Positions 21,955-33,200 of a DNA stretch of 64,000 nt are shown one piece after another. Numbering within the stretch: the stretch's first letter is position 1; the number at the start of each line of letters is the position of its first letter. A program made the translations under genes and the position numbers. The DNA is from Procambarus clarkii (lineage: Eukaryota; Arthropoda; Malacostraca; Decapoda; Cambaridae), in NCBI RefSeq assembly GCF_040958095.1, contig NC_091152.1, forward strand, positions 19,266,381-19,330,380. The letters are read 5' to 3'. The notes below the pieces were generated by a model. That model did no database searches and was not told the origin of the DNA. It saw nothing but the letters and a program-made list of their open reading frames with translations.

Positions 21955-24900
21955 ACTCTCCCCCGAAGCCTGCGGTTCTGGAAGAAGTACGTCGTTATGT
22001 GGTGGAGTAATGGATGGAGTCGCTTCTACTTCATAAACTCTGGAGAGGGCATCGGCTATGGTGTTGTCAGAACCCTTGATATAGCGGATCTCCAGGTTGA
22101 AGTCTTGTAAATACAGAGCCCATCGTAGAAGACGCTGGTTGGTGAATTGGGCTTGATGTAGGAAGCGGAGAGGGTTGTGGTCTGAGAAGATGGTGGTAGA
22201 CCTGGCGCCTTGTAGGTACGGAGCGAAGTGTTGGAGGTTCAGGACGATGGATAGTAGCTCCTTTTCAATAGTGCTGTAGTTCCTCTGGTGTGGTTTCAGT
22301 TTGTAGCTGTAGTAGCTGACAGGTAGAACCTCCTCGCCTCGTAGTTGCATCAGGACACCACCAACGCCGGTACCACTGGCGTCGACATGAAGGACGAAAG
22401 GCTTGGTGATATCTGGAGAGGCGAGAATGGGGTTAGAACAGAGGAGGAATTTGAGTTGTTCGAAAGCAACGGTTTGCTGCATGGTCCAATTATACCGTTG
22501 CTTGGGACTGGTTAATAGAATTAGAGGTGTGGCGACTGTACTGAAATTCCTCACAAACCTACGGTAGTAAGAGGCAAGACCAAGGAAGCGCAGGAGCTGC
22601 TTCCTGGTGGTAGGCTGTGGATACTGTAGGATGGCTTGAGTGTGTGAGTCTAACGGAGCTATGCTGCCACTCCCAATAACATGACCCAGATAACGCACTT
22701 TACCTTTCGCGAAAGTGGACTTGCCCAGGTTGATGGTGAGGCCGGCTGTCAGGAGCTTTGAGAACAGACGTCGCAGCTGGAGCAGATGTTCACTCCAGGA
22801 GTTGGAGGCTACGACGATATCGTCCAGGTAGGCGTATGTGTTATCCAAGCCCTGGATGACACGGTTGACAGCTCTTTGAAAGGTGGCCGGGGCATTACAT
22901 AGTCCGAAAGGAAGGCGTTCATATCTGAAAAGTCCAAAAGGAGTGATGAAGGCAGATATCTCTTTAGCGCGCTCCGTTAGACACACTTGATAGTACCCCT
23001 TAAGCAAGTCCACTTGGGACAAGTACTGGGCACTACCAATGGCATCAAGGATGTCATCTATCCTTGGCAAGGGGTAAGCATCCTTGACAGTGACAGAGTT
23101 CAGTTTTCGATAGTCAGTGCACAACCGCACCTTACCTTGGGGTTTGGGCACCAAGATACAAGGTGAGGCCCAGGGGGACTCACAAGGTGTAGCCAGTCCA
23201 TGGTCCAAGAGGTACTGCACCTCAGCACGCATGACTTCCTTCTTGCTCGGGCTGATTCGGTAGAAGGGTTGACGAATCGGCCGGGTGTCGGGGAGCAGTT
23301 GGATGTCGTGCTGGGTAACATTACACTCTTGGGGATCATCTCTGAACAACTCTTGATGTTCTCTGAAGATCTTGACGAGAGGTGCACTATGATTATCCTG
23401 AAAGTATTTGGGAAGATCATTAAGGATTTCGGAATTAGAAAGCGCTGACTCCTTGTCAGTGCTTTCGGGAGGAGAAGCTGGGAAGGTCTCACTGTGGATG
23501 TAGGGTTCTGTGAATGTGGAATAGTTAATCAAGACAGTGGGAGGAGTACCATTATATTGCTTCAGGAGGTTGACGTGGCACAGCTGGGTCTTCCGCCGCC
23601 TATCTGGAGTCTCTATCACATAATTATTATTATTCCTGCACTCTTTGACGCAGTAGGGTCCTGAAAATCTGTTTTGTAAAGGTGAACCTGGGATAGGGAA
23701 ATAAGCAAGGACGAAGTCTCCCGGCTTGAATTTTCTTACTTTGCTGGTCTGGTCGTAATGAGTCTTCATTCTCACCTGGGCTTTCAATAGATTATCATGG
23801 GCAAAGCGGTGGACTCTCTCTAGAATGTGCTGAAGGTTTTGAAGAAACTGGGGCACATTCTGATGCTCACTGAAGGTGGCATCTCTGAGAGAGTCTTTGA
23901 AAGCCTTAAGGGGAGTACGGCACTTACGGCCGTAGAGCATCTCATAAGGAGATACTCCTAGGGACTCATTGGGGAGACTTCTGAAAATACACATTATTAG
24001 GTCAATCTGCTTATCCCAATCCTTTGAGGTTTCACTACAAAACTTTTTCAAGAGTGCTTTGATGGTCTGATGACTACGTTCAAGAGAACCCTGTGAAGCA
24101 GGATGATAGGGGCTGGACAATACCTGTTTGATGTTGAACTCCTCCAGTGTTCTTTTGAAGAGATCACTGGTGAAGTTGGTGCCACAGTCACTTTGAATCT
24201 CCCTGGGAAATCCGTATTGAGTGAAGATCTTCAGTAGATGTTTGATAACCGTAGCAGCCGTGATGTTCTTCACTGGAACTGCTATGGGAAATCTGGTGGT
24301 AGGACACAGGATGGTTAGGATGTAGGCGTTACCTGAACTGGTCCGAGGTAAAGGACCAACACAGTCTATTATGAGTCTGTGGAAAGGTTCCGCAGGCACC
24401 TGTATGGGAATCAGTGGTGCTCTGGGAATGGAGACGTTCGGTTTGCCTGCCATCTGACATGTATGACACTGTTTTACGTACTGTTTGACGTTATTTACCA
24501 TACCTGGCCAGTAGTAGTCTTGACGAATCCCATGGTAAGTCTTGTTGAAGCCGTAGTGGGAGAATGATCCGTGGGCCAGGTGTAGAATAGTGGGCCGCAG
24601 GCTGGTGGGAATCACAAGTTGTTCGGTGTTGGCCCAATCGTCCTCCTCCTTCAGTTTACTGGGTCTATATCGGCGGTAGAGCAAGTCGTTCTCTAGGAAG
24701 AACCCAGGAATACTGTCGGGTTGAGTCTCAGCCTGGAAAAACAATGGTGTTAAAGTAAGATCTTCCCTCTGCAACTTACGGAACTCCAACTTGGTCAGAT
24801 GCGGGGGTAGTTTCTGAGGGTCTTGAGGGACAGCGGTAGCAGTAGAGTCAGCTGGCTGTGGACGTGCGGCTTGTGCACGGGTGGTCACGAGAACCGGAGG

Positions 24901-26790
24901 AGAAACTTCACTCTCTTGAACCTCTGCTGGAACATACTCAAGAATAGGGTTACTTGGCACAGAGTTACACACCTGGGGTTTGTCCATGACGATCAGGTTG
25001 GTTGGTTGCAGGTCTTCTGCCAAGTCGTTGCCTAGGAGAAGTTGCACTCCAGGCATGGGAAAAGGCTTTTCCCTGACGGCGACTTGGACTTCCCCGTTCA
25101 CGTAGGGACAATCCAGGTGGACTCTGGCGAGAGGGTATGGAGTAGTAGCAGTGAGGTCAGTGATGAAGACCGTTTCCCCGGTGTAGACTATGTTGGGCAC
25201 AGCCGACTTCAAGATGATCGATTGTAGAGCCGCTGTGTCCCTCAAGATCTTCAATTTGAAACGTCCCTCCGGATTTGAACCGTTGGCAGAGACAGTTCCA
25301 GTATACAGGTGGTTACTGAAAAGAGAAAGATCATTAACATCAACACCAACATTCATCACAGGCTTACCGGACTTAGGAGGAGTTGGTTTGGGTCGTTGTT
25401 GGTCAGTGGTTCCCTTGTATTGAGACTTACCACACTTGTCTATGGTATGTCCATAGAGTCTACAATACTTGCAGTACAGTTGTGAACCAGCTTGATCGGG
25501 GCTCACCTTCTCGTAACTGTACCACGACTTCTTACTGGAGGATGGTTCAGGTGTCAGCCGGTGGATGAGGCTGTAAGTGTCAGCCGACTTAGCACACTTC
25601 AGGTAGTCGGTTTCTTCTTTATCTGCTAAGTAGAGGCGGACAGGAGGCGGCACACGTCTCAAGAATTCTTCAACAAGCATCAGGTTCACGAGTTCTGTAA
25701 AAGTAGAGACATGTGCTGCTTCCAGCCATTTCATGAAATACCTCCGTTTCGTGTTAGCAAACTCGAGGAAGGTAGTGGTACTTGCCTTCAGGTGGTCACG
25801 GAATTTCCTTCTATAACTTTCGGTGGAAAGTAGGTAGGCGTCTAACACTGCTTGTTTCAGAGTGTAGTAGTCATTCTCAGACGCCAAAGTACTGAGTGTG
25901 ACTGCAGCTCTACCTGTAAGATGGACTCTGAGAAGTGTTGCCCATTGGTCGACAGGCCAACTGAGTTGATTAGCAAGGGTTTCAAAGGTGGTAAAGAACA
26001 CATCAACTTCTGCTTCTACAAAGGATGGCATTAACTTACTTGCATGTGATATATTAAAACTGACGGGAAGATTTGCAGTAGCTTGCTGGCGTTGAGTGAA
26101 GTGTGAAGTTTCCAGGGCGATTTCACGTTGACGACACTCTAGAGCCAGAGTTGCTTGTTGCTTGTCATGTTCGCGTTGCATCTCCAACTCGCGTCGTTTG
26201 GTTTCAAGCTGTACTCGTTCCCGCTCCTGGAGTGTTTCAAGCTGTACTCGTTCCCGCTCCTGGAGTAGTGCAACCTCACGTTCCTGGAGGGCGAGTCCAC
26301 GTTCGTGTTCTTCTCTTCTCAAAGCAGCTTCACGTTCTCTGAGGGTGATTTCTCGTTCTTGTTCTTCTCTTCGTATGGCAGCAGCTCGTTCTTGTTGTTC
26401 GAGGGCTTCCCTTTGCTGCTCACGTTCAATCTTGGCCAGCTCTAGTTTAAGTTTCATCGTTGCCAAGTCAGTTTTATCTGCAATATAGTAAGTTTCACGA
26501 GTTTCAGAGTCTATCTTACCTTGCTCTAAATAGTAATCCAGCAACAGGTTGTGTAGGTCATTTTTGTTGGTTTGGTAGGGAACTTCTAGTTGATACTCAT
26601 GTGCAAGAGTTTGTAGTTCAGTCCTCTTGGCACGACTTAAAGTCCCTATTTCACCTGCTGGATTTGCACGGAAAGTTTGGAGACGAAACATGGTGAAATT
26701 AGCAAATAAAGGTACACGAATGTTCAATAATGAAATGTCAGAAACAGGACAACGTGGCAACTGGCACCTATCCTGTGTGATCTTTAACAA
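21766..26790 (-). CDS. Gag-pol polyprotein of the gypsy element
   Basis: Single frame of 1674 residues from an ATG at 26790; a second ATG at about 26690 (MFRLQTFRANPAGE) could also be the start. Residues about 125-240 form an Arg/Glu-rich coiled coil. A capsid-like region follows, then a CCHC zinc knuckle near 440 (CKYCRLYGHTIDKC), a protease-like region near 485-580 and the integrase zinc finger near 735-780 (HLAHGSFSHYGF to CHTCQ). The integrase core spans about 800-905 (IIDCVGPL, SDCGTNF, SQGSLERSHQ). Reverse transcriptase follows near 1220-1400 (DYRKLNSV, FGLCNAPATFQR, YLDDIVVAS) and RNase H from about 1465 (FVLHVDASG). It reads as gag-pol in one frame, with no separate pol frame and no envelope gene. 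Confidence 0.93.
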   Translation of the reverse strand: MLKITQDRCQLPRCPVSDISLLNIRVPLFANFTMFRLQTFRANPAGEIGTLSRAKRTELQTLAHEYQLEVPYQTNKNDLHNLLLDYYLEQGKIDSETRETYYIADKTDLATMKLKLELAKIEREQQREALEQQERAAAIRREEQEREITLREREAALRREEHERGLALQEREVALLQERERVQLETLQERERVQLETKRRELEMQREHDKQQATLALECRQREIALETSHFTQRQQATANLPVSFNISHASKLMPSFVEAEVDVFFTTFETLANQLSWPVDQWATLLRVHLTGRAAVTLSTLASENDYYTLKQAVLDAYLLSTESYRRKFRDHLKASTTTFLEFANTKRRYFMKWLEAAHVSTFTELVNLMLVEEFLRRVPPPVRLYLADKEETDYLKCAKSADTYSLIHRLTPEPSSSKKSWYSYEKVSPDQAGSQLYCKYCRLYGHTIDKCGKSQYKGTTDQQRPKPTPPKSGKPVMNVGVDVNDLSLFSNHLYTGTVSANGSNPEGRFKLKILRDTAALQSIILKSAVPNIVYTGETVFITDLTATTPYPLARVHLDCPYVNGEVQVAVREKPFPMPGVQLLLGNDLAEDLQPTNLIVMDKPQVCNSVPSNPILEYVPAEVQESEVSPPVLVTTRAQAARPQPADSTATAVPQDPQKLPPHLTKLEFRKLQREDLTLTPLFFQAETQPDSIPGFFLENDLLYRRYRPSKLKEEDDWANTEQLVIPTSLRPTILHLAHGSFSHYGFNKTYHGIRQDYYWPGMVNNVKQYVKQCHTCQMAGKPNVSIPRAPLIPIQVPAEPFHRLIIDCVGPLPRTSSGNAYILTILCPTTRFPIAVPVKNITAATVIKHLLKIFTQYGFPREIQSDCGTNFTSDLFKRTLEEFNIKQVLSSPYHPASQGSLERSHQTIKALLKKFCSETSKDWDKQIDLIMCIFRSLPNESLGVSPYEMLYGRKCRTPLKAFKDSLRDATFSEHQNVPQFLQNLQHILERVHRFAHDNLLKAQVRMKTHYDQTSKVRKFKPGDFVLAYFPIPGSPLQNRFSGPYCVKECRNNNNYVIETPDRRRKTQLCHVNLLKQYNGTPPTVLINYSTFTEPYIHSETFPASPPESTDKESALSNSEILNDLPKYFQDNHSAPLVKIFREHQELFRDDPQECNVTQHDIQLLPDTRPIRQPFYRISPSKKEVMRAEVQYLLDHGLATPCESPWASPCILVPKPQGKVRLCTDYRKLNSVTVKDAYPLPRIDDILDAIGSAQYLSQVDLLKGYYQVCLTERAKEISAFITPFGLFRYERLPFGLCNAPATFQRAVNRVIQGLDNTYAYLDDIVVASNSWSEHLLQLRRLFSKLLTAGLTINLGKSTFAKGKVRYLGHVIGSGSIAPLDSHTQAILQYPQPTTRKQLLRFLGLASYYRRFVRNFSTVATPLILLTSPKQRYNWTMQQTVAFEQLKFLLCSNPILASPDITKPFVLHVDASGTGVGGVLMQLRGEEVLPVSYYSYKLKPHQRNYSTIEKELLSIVLNLQHFAPYLQGARSTTIFSDHNPLRFLHQAQFTNQRLLRWALYLQDFNLEIRYIKGSDNTIADALSRVYEVEATPSITPPHNDVLLPEPQASGESCDDNLLQEIEPALPSKITSSQLYKKTMEEMSNNDNNTSKACKGEQKRMQPATCSDPNHQTTR
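21955..21965 (-). promoter_or_regulatory. Polypurine tract
   Basis: The - strand reads GGGGGAGAGT directly before the 3' LTR, as expected for plus-strand priming. Confidence 0.7.
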
Positions 26791-27558
26791 TTAACGTTAA
26801 GTGAAAGATATTAAATGATTAAATTAAATCAAGGGCGCAGGAAATCTTGTACCCGGTACTCATGTAAGAGAATAAGGGCAAGAAAATCCTACTAACAAAT
26901 GAAACAAAGTTTCGAAAACAAATGAAACAGTTAAATGCTTCAAAAGTAAAATTGGTAGTCCAAGGATGTAGGCATACCTTGCCAAGTCTCTATAGGACAT
27001 AAAGCAAGTTTTTCCCACTGAATTTAATATGATACTTACAGAATTAGCGAACTTTTGTGCTCTGAAAAAATAAGCTAATTCCCTACCGTTGTATGTATCA
27101 TCATCTCTGACTGACGTGTAGGGGTGCGAGGTGTCAACTGGTGACGAGAACCGCTGCTGAGGTCCCAATTCAGCAACTAAAGTTCGAGCTAGAGGAACTA
27201 TGGCCCTCTTTGTCCTCCTACAGTCAGATTGCAGAAGATTGGGTACTCTTGACCCGGGGCAGACCACAGTACCAGGGTACCAATATGATGATCTGTCAGA
27301 ATGAGAAATATTCAAGGGACATAGATGGTAAATACGAGTAATAACATGGAGGGAGAGATGACCAATTAAGAGTATGACTGAGGCCTACAGTCACCACGTA
27401 ATCCAAAGTTGTCTCACCTTCACTATATGTTACTCTCGTAATGCACAATACACCGCACCTTATAAAAATGAAATTGAATGAAAAATAGTAAAGCTACGTT
27501 AACAGAGTTAAATACGCTTACCATAAATTACCACTTGGCACCAGTACCTGAGTGAGGC
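26791..27558 (-). other. Gypsy element leader between 5' LTR and gag
   Basis: About 770 bp of element sequence with no recognisable domain. Confidence 0.6.
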
Positions 27559-27576
27559 ATCCCGGACAGGCCCCCA
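27559..27576 (-). promoter_or_regulatory. Primer-binding site, tRNA-Pro-like
   Basis: Seven bases inside the 5' LTR the - strand reads TGGGGGCCTGTCCGGGAT. From memory it pairs with 16 of 18 bases of the 3' end of a metazoan tRNA-Pro plus CCA. Confidence 0.6.
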
Positions 27577-27583
27577 TAAAACT

Positions 27584-28267
27584 TGTGACGGTAACGCGTT
27601 GGTGTTCGGCTGTTTAAGGCTAGGGGTATGGCCTCGTCACATAGTTATAAAAAAAATAGAAAAACTGGAACTTCGTCTGTGGTAAGGTAAGGAGAAGACA
27701 CACAAAACACAAGTAAACTTTAACAATGAAATTTTAATTACGTTAAATAAATCAAAACATGAAAATAATGCACAAACAAATATGTATAATAAAATCAATC
27801 AATCAAAATAATAAGAATACTTAAATGACACAATGAAAAGTTACGTTAAGGCAAAATAACAAGAAGTGCAATACAACAGTAAGTGGGAGGTGCTGGAATA
27901 TTGGCTTAAAGCCACCACCTCTCTCAGTACACTCTAGAGTCTAGCTGGGAGGTGTGCTGGCTACGAAAGCACGGAACATTCTGAAGACTGATGTTGGGGC
28001 GACCCCAGACATCGGGTAGTATTGGGGGGCGAGTGCAGGTGCAGCCAGACCGGCGACCAATCAGCGGAGCCGTAGCGATCAACGGGTAGTTTGGTGATTT
28101 GGGTCCGAACAGGTGGCGGGCTGCATACGTTTCTGCTCACCCTTGCAAGCCTTGCTGGTGTTGTTGTCGTTGTTGGACATTTCTTCCATAGTCTTTTTAT
28201 ATAATTGTGAAGACGTAATTTTGGAGGGAAGAGCAGGCTCAATCTCTTGAAGGAGATTATCGTCACA
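27584..28267 (-). repeat. 5' LTR of the gypsy element
   Basis: 684 bp, first in the element's own reading direction. It looks identical to the copy at 21271-21954. Confidence 0.95.
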
Positions 28268-28435
28268 CTAGTAAATACTTGTATGTTGTTCAGCTCCCAC
28301 ATACAGTTCCTAGCGTAAAGGAGGCATATATCCACTCTTTAACTGGTGAGTAATATAGACAAATCTTCATGTTAAATGAATTGCCCCAAAACAAGGCGAA
28401 CTATTGTATGGTAATATTCACGAGACCTTCCCTAC

Positions 28436-28636
28436 TATCTTGAGGTTATCTTGAGATGATTTCGGGGCCTTTAGTGTCCCCGCGGCCCGGTCCTCGACCA
28501 GGCCTCCTCCCCCAGGAAGCAGCCCGTGACAGCTGACTAACACCCAGGTACCTATTTTACTGCTAGGTAACAGGGGGCATAGGGTGAAAGAAACTCTGCC
28601 CATTGTTTCTCGCCGGCGCCCGGGATCGAACCCGGG
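28436..28636 (-). mobile_element. SINE-A lacking its tRNA head
   Basis: Tail and body are complete up to the B box (GGGTTCGATCCCG on the - strand); the A-box end is missing. Confidence 0.85.
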
Positions 28637-28911
28637 TTGTTGATGTTGGCCATTGGGGACAATAATACTTGTGACTAATGTACTGAAACTGAGAAGAATG
28701 TGGATATAATTTGTTGTTTTTGTCAGCCAAAAGTTGTTCTTGTAAACTGGATTAGAGACTCTCTTAAAGCTTTATGTGGACCAAGTATGAGAGTGGAGTT
28801 AATGAGGCTATTGTGCTTCATATTGACATAACATGCAAGACAATTAAGAATACAATAATTATATTACTTTCTCATTACATTTTGTGTGGATAGTCAGGCA
28901 GGAGGGTTACT
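28637..28911. other. Spacer, nothing recognised
   Basis: AT-rich sequence with no coding or repeat signal that I can support. Confidence 0.4.
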
Positions 28912-30215
28912 GTACTTACCTAGTTGTGTTTGTGGGGGTTGAGCTCTGGCTCTTTGGTCCCGCCTCTCAACTGTCAATCAACTGGTGTACAGGTTCCTGA
29001 GCCTATTGGGCTCTATCATATCTACATTATAAACTGTGTATGGAGTCAGCCTCCACCACATCACTGCCTAATGCATTCCATCTGTTAACCACTCTGACAC
29101 TGAAAAAGTTCCTTTTAACGTGTCTGTGGCTCATCTGGGTACTCAGTTTCCACCTGTGTCCCCTTGTTCGCGTCCCACCCGTGCTGAAGAGTTTGTCTTT
29201 GTCCACCCTGTCAATTCCCCTGAGGATTTTGTAGATGGTTATCATGTCTCCCCTTACTCTTCTGTCTCCCCGGGATGTGAGGTTCAGCTCCTTTAGCCTT
29301 TCCTCGTAGCTCATACCTCTCAGTTCCCGGACGAGTCTGGTGGCATACCACTGAATCTTCTCTAACTTTGTCTTGTGTTTAACTAGGTATGGACTCCAGG
29401 CTGGAGCTGCATACTCCAGGATTGGTCTGACATAAGTGGTATACAGGGTTCAGAACGATTCCTTACACAAGTTTCTAAAGGCAGTTCTTATGTTGGCCAG
29501 TCTAGCATATGCCGCTGATGATATCCTTTTGATGTGGGCCTCTGGGGACAGGTTCGGTGTGATATCAACCCCCAGATCCTTCTCTCTATTGGACTCTTGC
29601 AGGATTTCACCTCCCAGATGGTACCTTGTGTTCAGCTTCCTGCTCCCATCGCCTAATTTCATTACTTTACACTTTCCTGAGTTGATCTTTAGCAGCCATT
29701 TTCTAGACCTAGGGGAGCCGGTCGGCCGAGCGGACAGCACACTGGACTTGTGATCCTGTGGTCGTAGGTTCGATCCCAGGCGCCGGCGAGAAACAATGGG
29801 CAGAGTTTCTTTCACCCTATGCCCCCTGTTACCTAGCAGTAAAATAGGTACCTGGGCGTTAGTCATCTGTCACGGGCTGCTTCCTGGGGGCGGAGGCCTG
29901 GTCGAGGACCGGGCCGCGGGGACACTAAAGCCCCGAAATCATCTCAAGATAACCTCAAGATAGATAACCATTCCTCCAGCCTGTCCAGGTCGTCCTGTAG
30001 TCTCTGTCTATCTTCATCTGTCTTGATTCTTCTCATAATTTTTGCATCATCAGCAAACATCGAGAGGAACGAGTCTATACCCTCCGGAAGATCATTTACA
30101 TATACTAGAAACAGGATGGGTCCAAGTACAGAGTCCTGTGGGACTCCGCTGGTGACATCTCGCCACTCTGATGTCTCCCCCCTCACAGTTACTCGCTGTT
30201 TCCTGTTGCTTAGAT
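28912..30215 (-). mobile_element. LINE-1 family (CR1-like): RT and C terminus, interrupted
   Basis: On the - strand the upper part reads SEWRDVTSGVPQDSVLGPIL, FLVYVNDLPEG and MFADDAKI (palm motifs of a non-LTR reverse transcriptase), then LQDDLDRLEEW. After a SINE-A insertion it goes on with NSGKCKVMKLG, EKDLGVDITPNLSPEAHI, RPILEYAAPAW, LNLTSRGDRRVRGDMITIYK and VVNRWNALGSDVVEADSIHS, and ends with the 3' tail at 28912-28990. Upstream coding sequence is replaced by a minisatellite at 30219. It has stops and shifts and is a dead copy. Confidence 0.9.
29714..29962 (+). mobile_element. SINE-A nested in LINE reverse transcriptase
   Basis: Full-length copy with head GGAGCCGGTCGGCCGAGCGG and tail CTCAAGATAACCTCAAGATA. 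It splits the LINE between LEEWLS and NSGKCKVMKLG. Confidence 0.92.
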
Positions 30216-30218
30216 GTG

Positions 30219-33200
30219 TTCCGGTGTCTGCCTGTGTGACCTGGTGTCTGCCTGTGTGACCTGTGTCTGCCTGTGTGACCTGGTGTCTGCCTGTGTGACC
30301 TGGTGTCTGCCTGTGTGACCTGTGTCTGCCTGTGTGACCTGGTGTCTGCCTGTGTGACCTGTGTCTGCCTGTGTGACCTGTGTCTGCCTGTGTGACCTGG
30401 TGTCTGCCTGTGTGACCTGGTGTCTGCCTGTGTGACCTGTGTCTGCCTGTGTGACCTGTGTCTGCCTGTGTGACCTGGTGTCTGCCTGTGTGACCTGTGT
30501 CTGCCTGTGTGACCTGGTGTCTGCCTGTGTGACCTGGTGTCTGCCTGTGTGACCTGGTGTCTGCCTGTGTGACCTGGTGTCTGCCTGTGTGACCTGGTGT
30601 CTGCCTGTGTGACCTGTGTCTGCCTGTGTGACCTGGTGTCTGCCTGTGTGACCTGTGTCTGCCTGTGTGACCTGGTGTCTGCCTGTGTGACCTGGTGTCT
30701 GCCTGTGTGACCTGGTGTCTGCCTGTGTGACCTGGTGTCTGCCTGTGTGACCTGGTGTCTGCCTGTGTGACCTGTGTCTGCCTGTGTGACCTGTGTCTGC
30801 CTGTGTGACCTGGTGTCTGCCTGTGTGACCTGGTGTCTGCCTGTGTGACCTGGTGTCTGCCTGTGTGACCTGTGTCTGCCTGTGTGACCTGTGTCTGCCT
30901 GTGTGACCTGATGTCTGCCTGTGTGACCTGTGTCTGCCTGTGTGACCTGGTGTCTGCCTGTGTGACCTGGTGTCTGCCTGTGTGACCTGGTGTCTGCCTG
31001 TGTGACCTGGTGTGTGTCTGTGTGACATGGTGTCTGCCTGTGTGACCTGGTGTCTGCCTGTGTGACCTGTGTCTGCCTGTGTGACCTGTGTCTGCCTGTG
31101 TGACCTGTGTCTGCCTGTGTGACCTGGTGTGTGACCTGTGTCTGCCTGTGTGACCTGTGTCTGCCTGTGTGACCTGGTGTCTGCCTGTGTGACCTGTATC
31201 TGCCTGTGTGACCTGGTGTCTGCCTGTGTGACCTGTGTCTGCCTGTGTGACCTGGTGTCTGCCTGTGTGACCTGGTGTCTGCCTGTGTGACCTGTGTCTG
31301 CCTGTGTGACCTGTGTCTGCCTGTGTGACCTGGTGTCTGCCTGTGTGACCTGTGTCTGCCTGTGTGACCTGGTGTCTGCCTGTGTGACCTGTGTCTGCCT
31401 GTGTGACCTGGTGTCTGCCTGTGTGACCTGGTGTCTGCCTGTGTGACCTGGTGTCTGCCTGTGTGACCTGGTGTCTGCCTGTGTGACCTGTGTCTGCCTG
31501 TGTGACCTGTGTCTGCCTGTGTGACCTGGTGTCTGCCTGTGTGACCTGGTGTCTGCCTGTGTGACCTGGTGTCTGCCTGTGTGACCTGGTGTCTGCCTGT
31601 GTGACCTGGTGTCTGCCTGTGTGACCTGTGTCTGCCTGTGTGACCTGTGTCTGCCTGTGTGACCTGTGTCTGCCTGTGTGACCTGGTGTGTGACCTGTGT
31701 CTGCCTGTGTGACCTGTGTCTGCCTGTGTGACCTGGTGTCTGCCTGTGTGACCTGTGTCTGCCTGTGTGACCTGGTGTCTGCCTGTGTGACCTGTGTCTG
31801 CCTGTGTGACCTGTGTCTGCCTGTGTGACCTGTGTCTGCCTGTGTGACCTGGTGTCTGCCTGTGTGACCTGTGTGACCTGGTGTCTGCCTGTGTGACCTG
31901 TGTTGACCTGGTGTCTGACCTGTGTTGACCTGTGTGACCTGGTGTCTGCCTGTGTGACCTGGTGTTGTGACCTGTGTCTGCCTGTGTGACCTGTGTCTGC
32001 CTGTGTGACCTGGTTGTGTGACCTGTGTCTGCCTGTGTGACCTGGTGTCTGAGTGTGTGACCTGTGTCTGCCTGTGTGACCTGGTGTCTGCCTGTGTGAC
32101 CTGGTGTCTGCCTGTGTGACCTGGTGTCTGCCTGTGTGACCTGTGTCTGCCTGTGTGACCTGGTGTCTGCCTGTGTGACCTGGTGTCTGCCTGTGTGACC
32201 TGGTGTCTGCCTGTGTGACCTGGTGTCTGCCTGTGTGACCTGTGTCTGCCTGTGTGACCTGGTGTCTGCCTGTGTGACCTGTGTCTGCCTGTGTGACCTG
32301 GTGTCTGCCTGTGTGACCTGTGTCTGCCTGTGTGACCTGGTGTCTGCCTGTGTGACCTGGTGTCTGTCTGTGTGACCTGGTGTCTGCCTGTGTGACCTGT
32401 GTCTGCCTGTGTGACCTGGTGTCTGCCTGTGTGACCTGGTGTCTGCCTGTGTGACCTGGTGTCTGCCTGTGTGACCTGGTGTCTGCCTGTGTGACCTGTG
32501 TCTGCCTGTGTGACCTGGTGTCTGCCTGTGTGACCTGGTGTCTGCCTGTGTGACCTGGTGTCTGCCTGTGTGACCTGGTGTCTGCCTGTGTGACCTGTGT
32601 CTGCCTGTGTGACCTGTGTCTGCCTGTGTGACCTGGTGTCTGCCTGTGTGACCTGGTGTGTGACCTGGTGTCTGCCTGTGTGACCTGTGTCTGCCTGTGT
32701 GACCTGTGTCTGCCTGTGTGACCTGTGTCTGCCTGTGTGACCTGGTGTCTGCCTGTGTGACCTGGTGTCTGCCTGTGTGACCTGGTGTCTGCCTGTGTGA
32801 CCTGTGTCTGCCTGTGTGACCTGGTGTGTGTCTGTGTGACCTGGTGTCTGCCTGTGTGACCTGTGTCTGCCTGTGTGACCTGTGTCTGCCTGTGTGACCT
32901 GTGTCTGCCTGTGTGACCTGTGTCTGCCTGTGTGACCTGGTGTCTGCCTGTGTGACCTGTGTCTGCCTGTGTGACCTGTGTCTGCCTGTGTGACCTGTGT
33001 CTGCCTGTGTGACCTGGTGTCTGCCTGTGTGACCTGTGTCTGCCTGTGTGACCTGTGTCTGTCTGTGTGACCTGTGTCTGCCTGTGTGACCTGTGTCTGC
33101 CTGTGTGACCTGGTGTCTGCCTGTGTGACCTGTGTCTGCCTGTGTGACCTGTGTCTGCCTGTGTGACCTGTGTCTGCCTGTGTGACCTGGTGTCTGCCTG

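Larger units (their letters stand above)
21271..28267 (-). mobile_element. Ty3/gypsy LTR retrotransposon, Gmr1-like domain order, whole-looking
   Basis: A 6997-bp element on the - strand, bounded by two 684-bp LTRs and by a 4-bp direct repeat CTAG (21267-21270 and 28268-28271). LTRs run TGTGACG to CGTCACA in the + strand view. One long frame (26790 to 21766) carries gag and pol. The order is gag, zinc knuckle, protease-like region, integrase, reverse transcriptase, RNase H. Integrase ahead of reverse transcriptase is the order of the Gmr1 branch of Ty3/gypsy. The LTRs look identical by eye, so the insertion appears recent. It looks whole. Confidence 0.95.
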
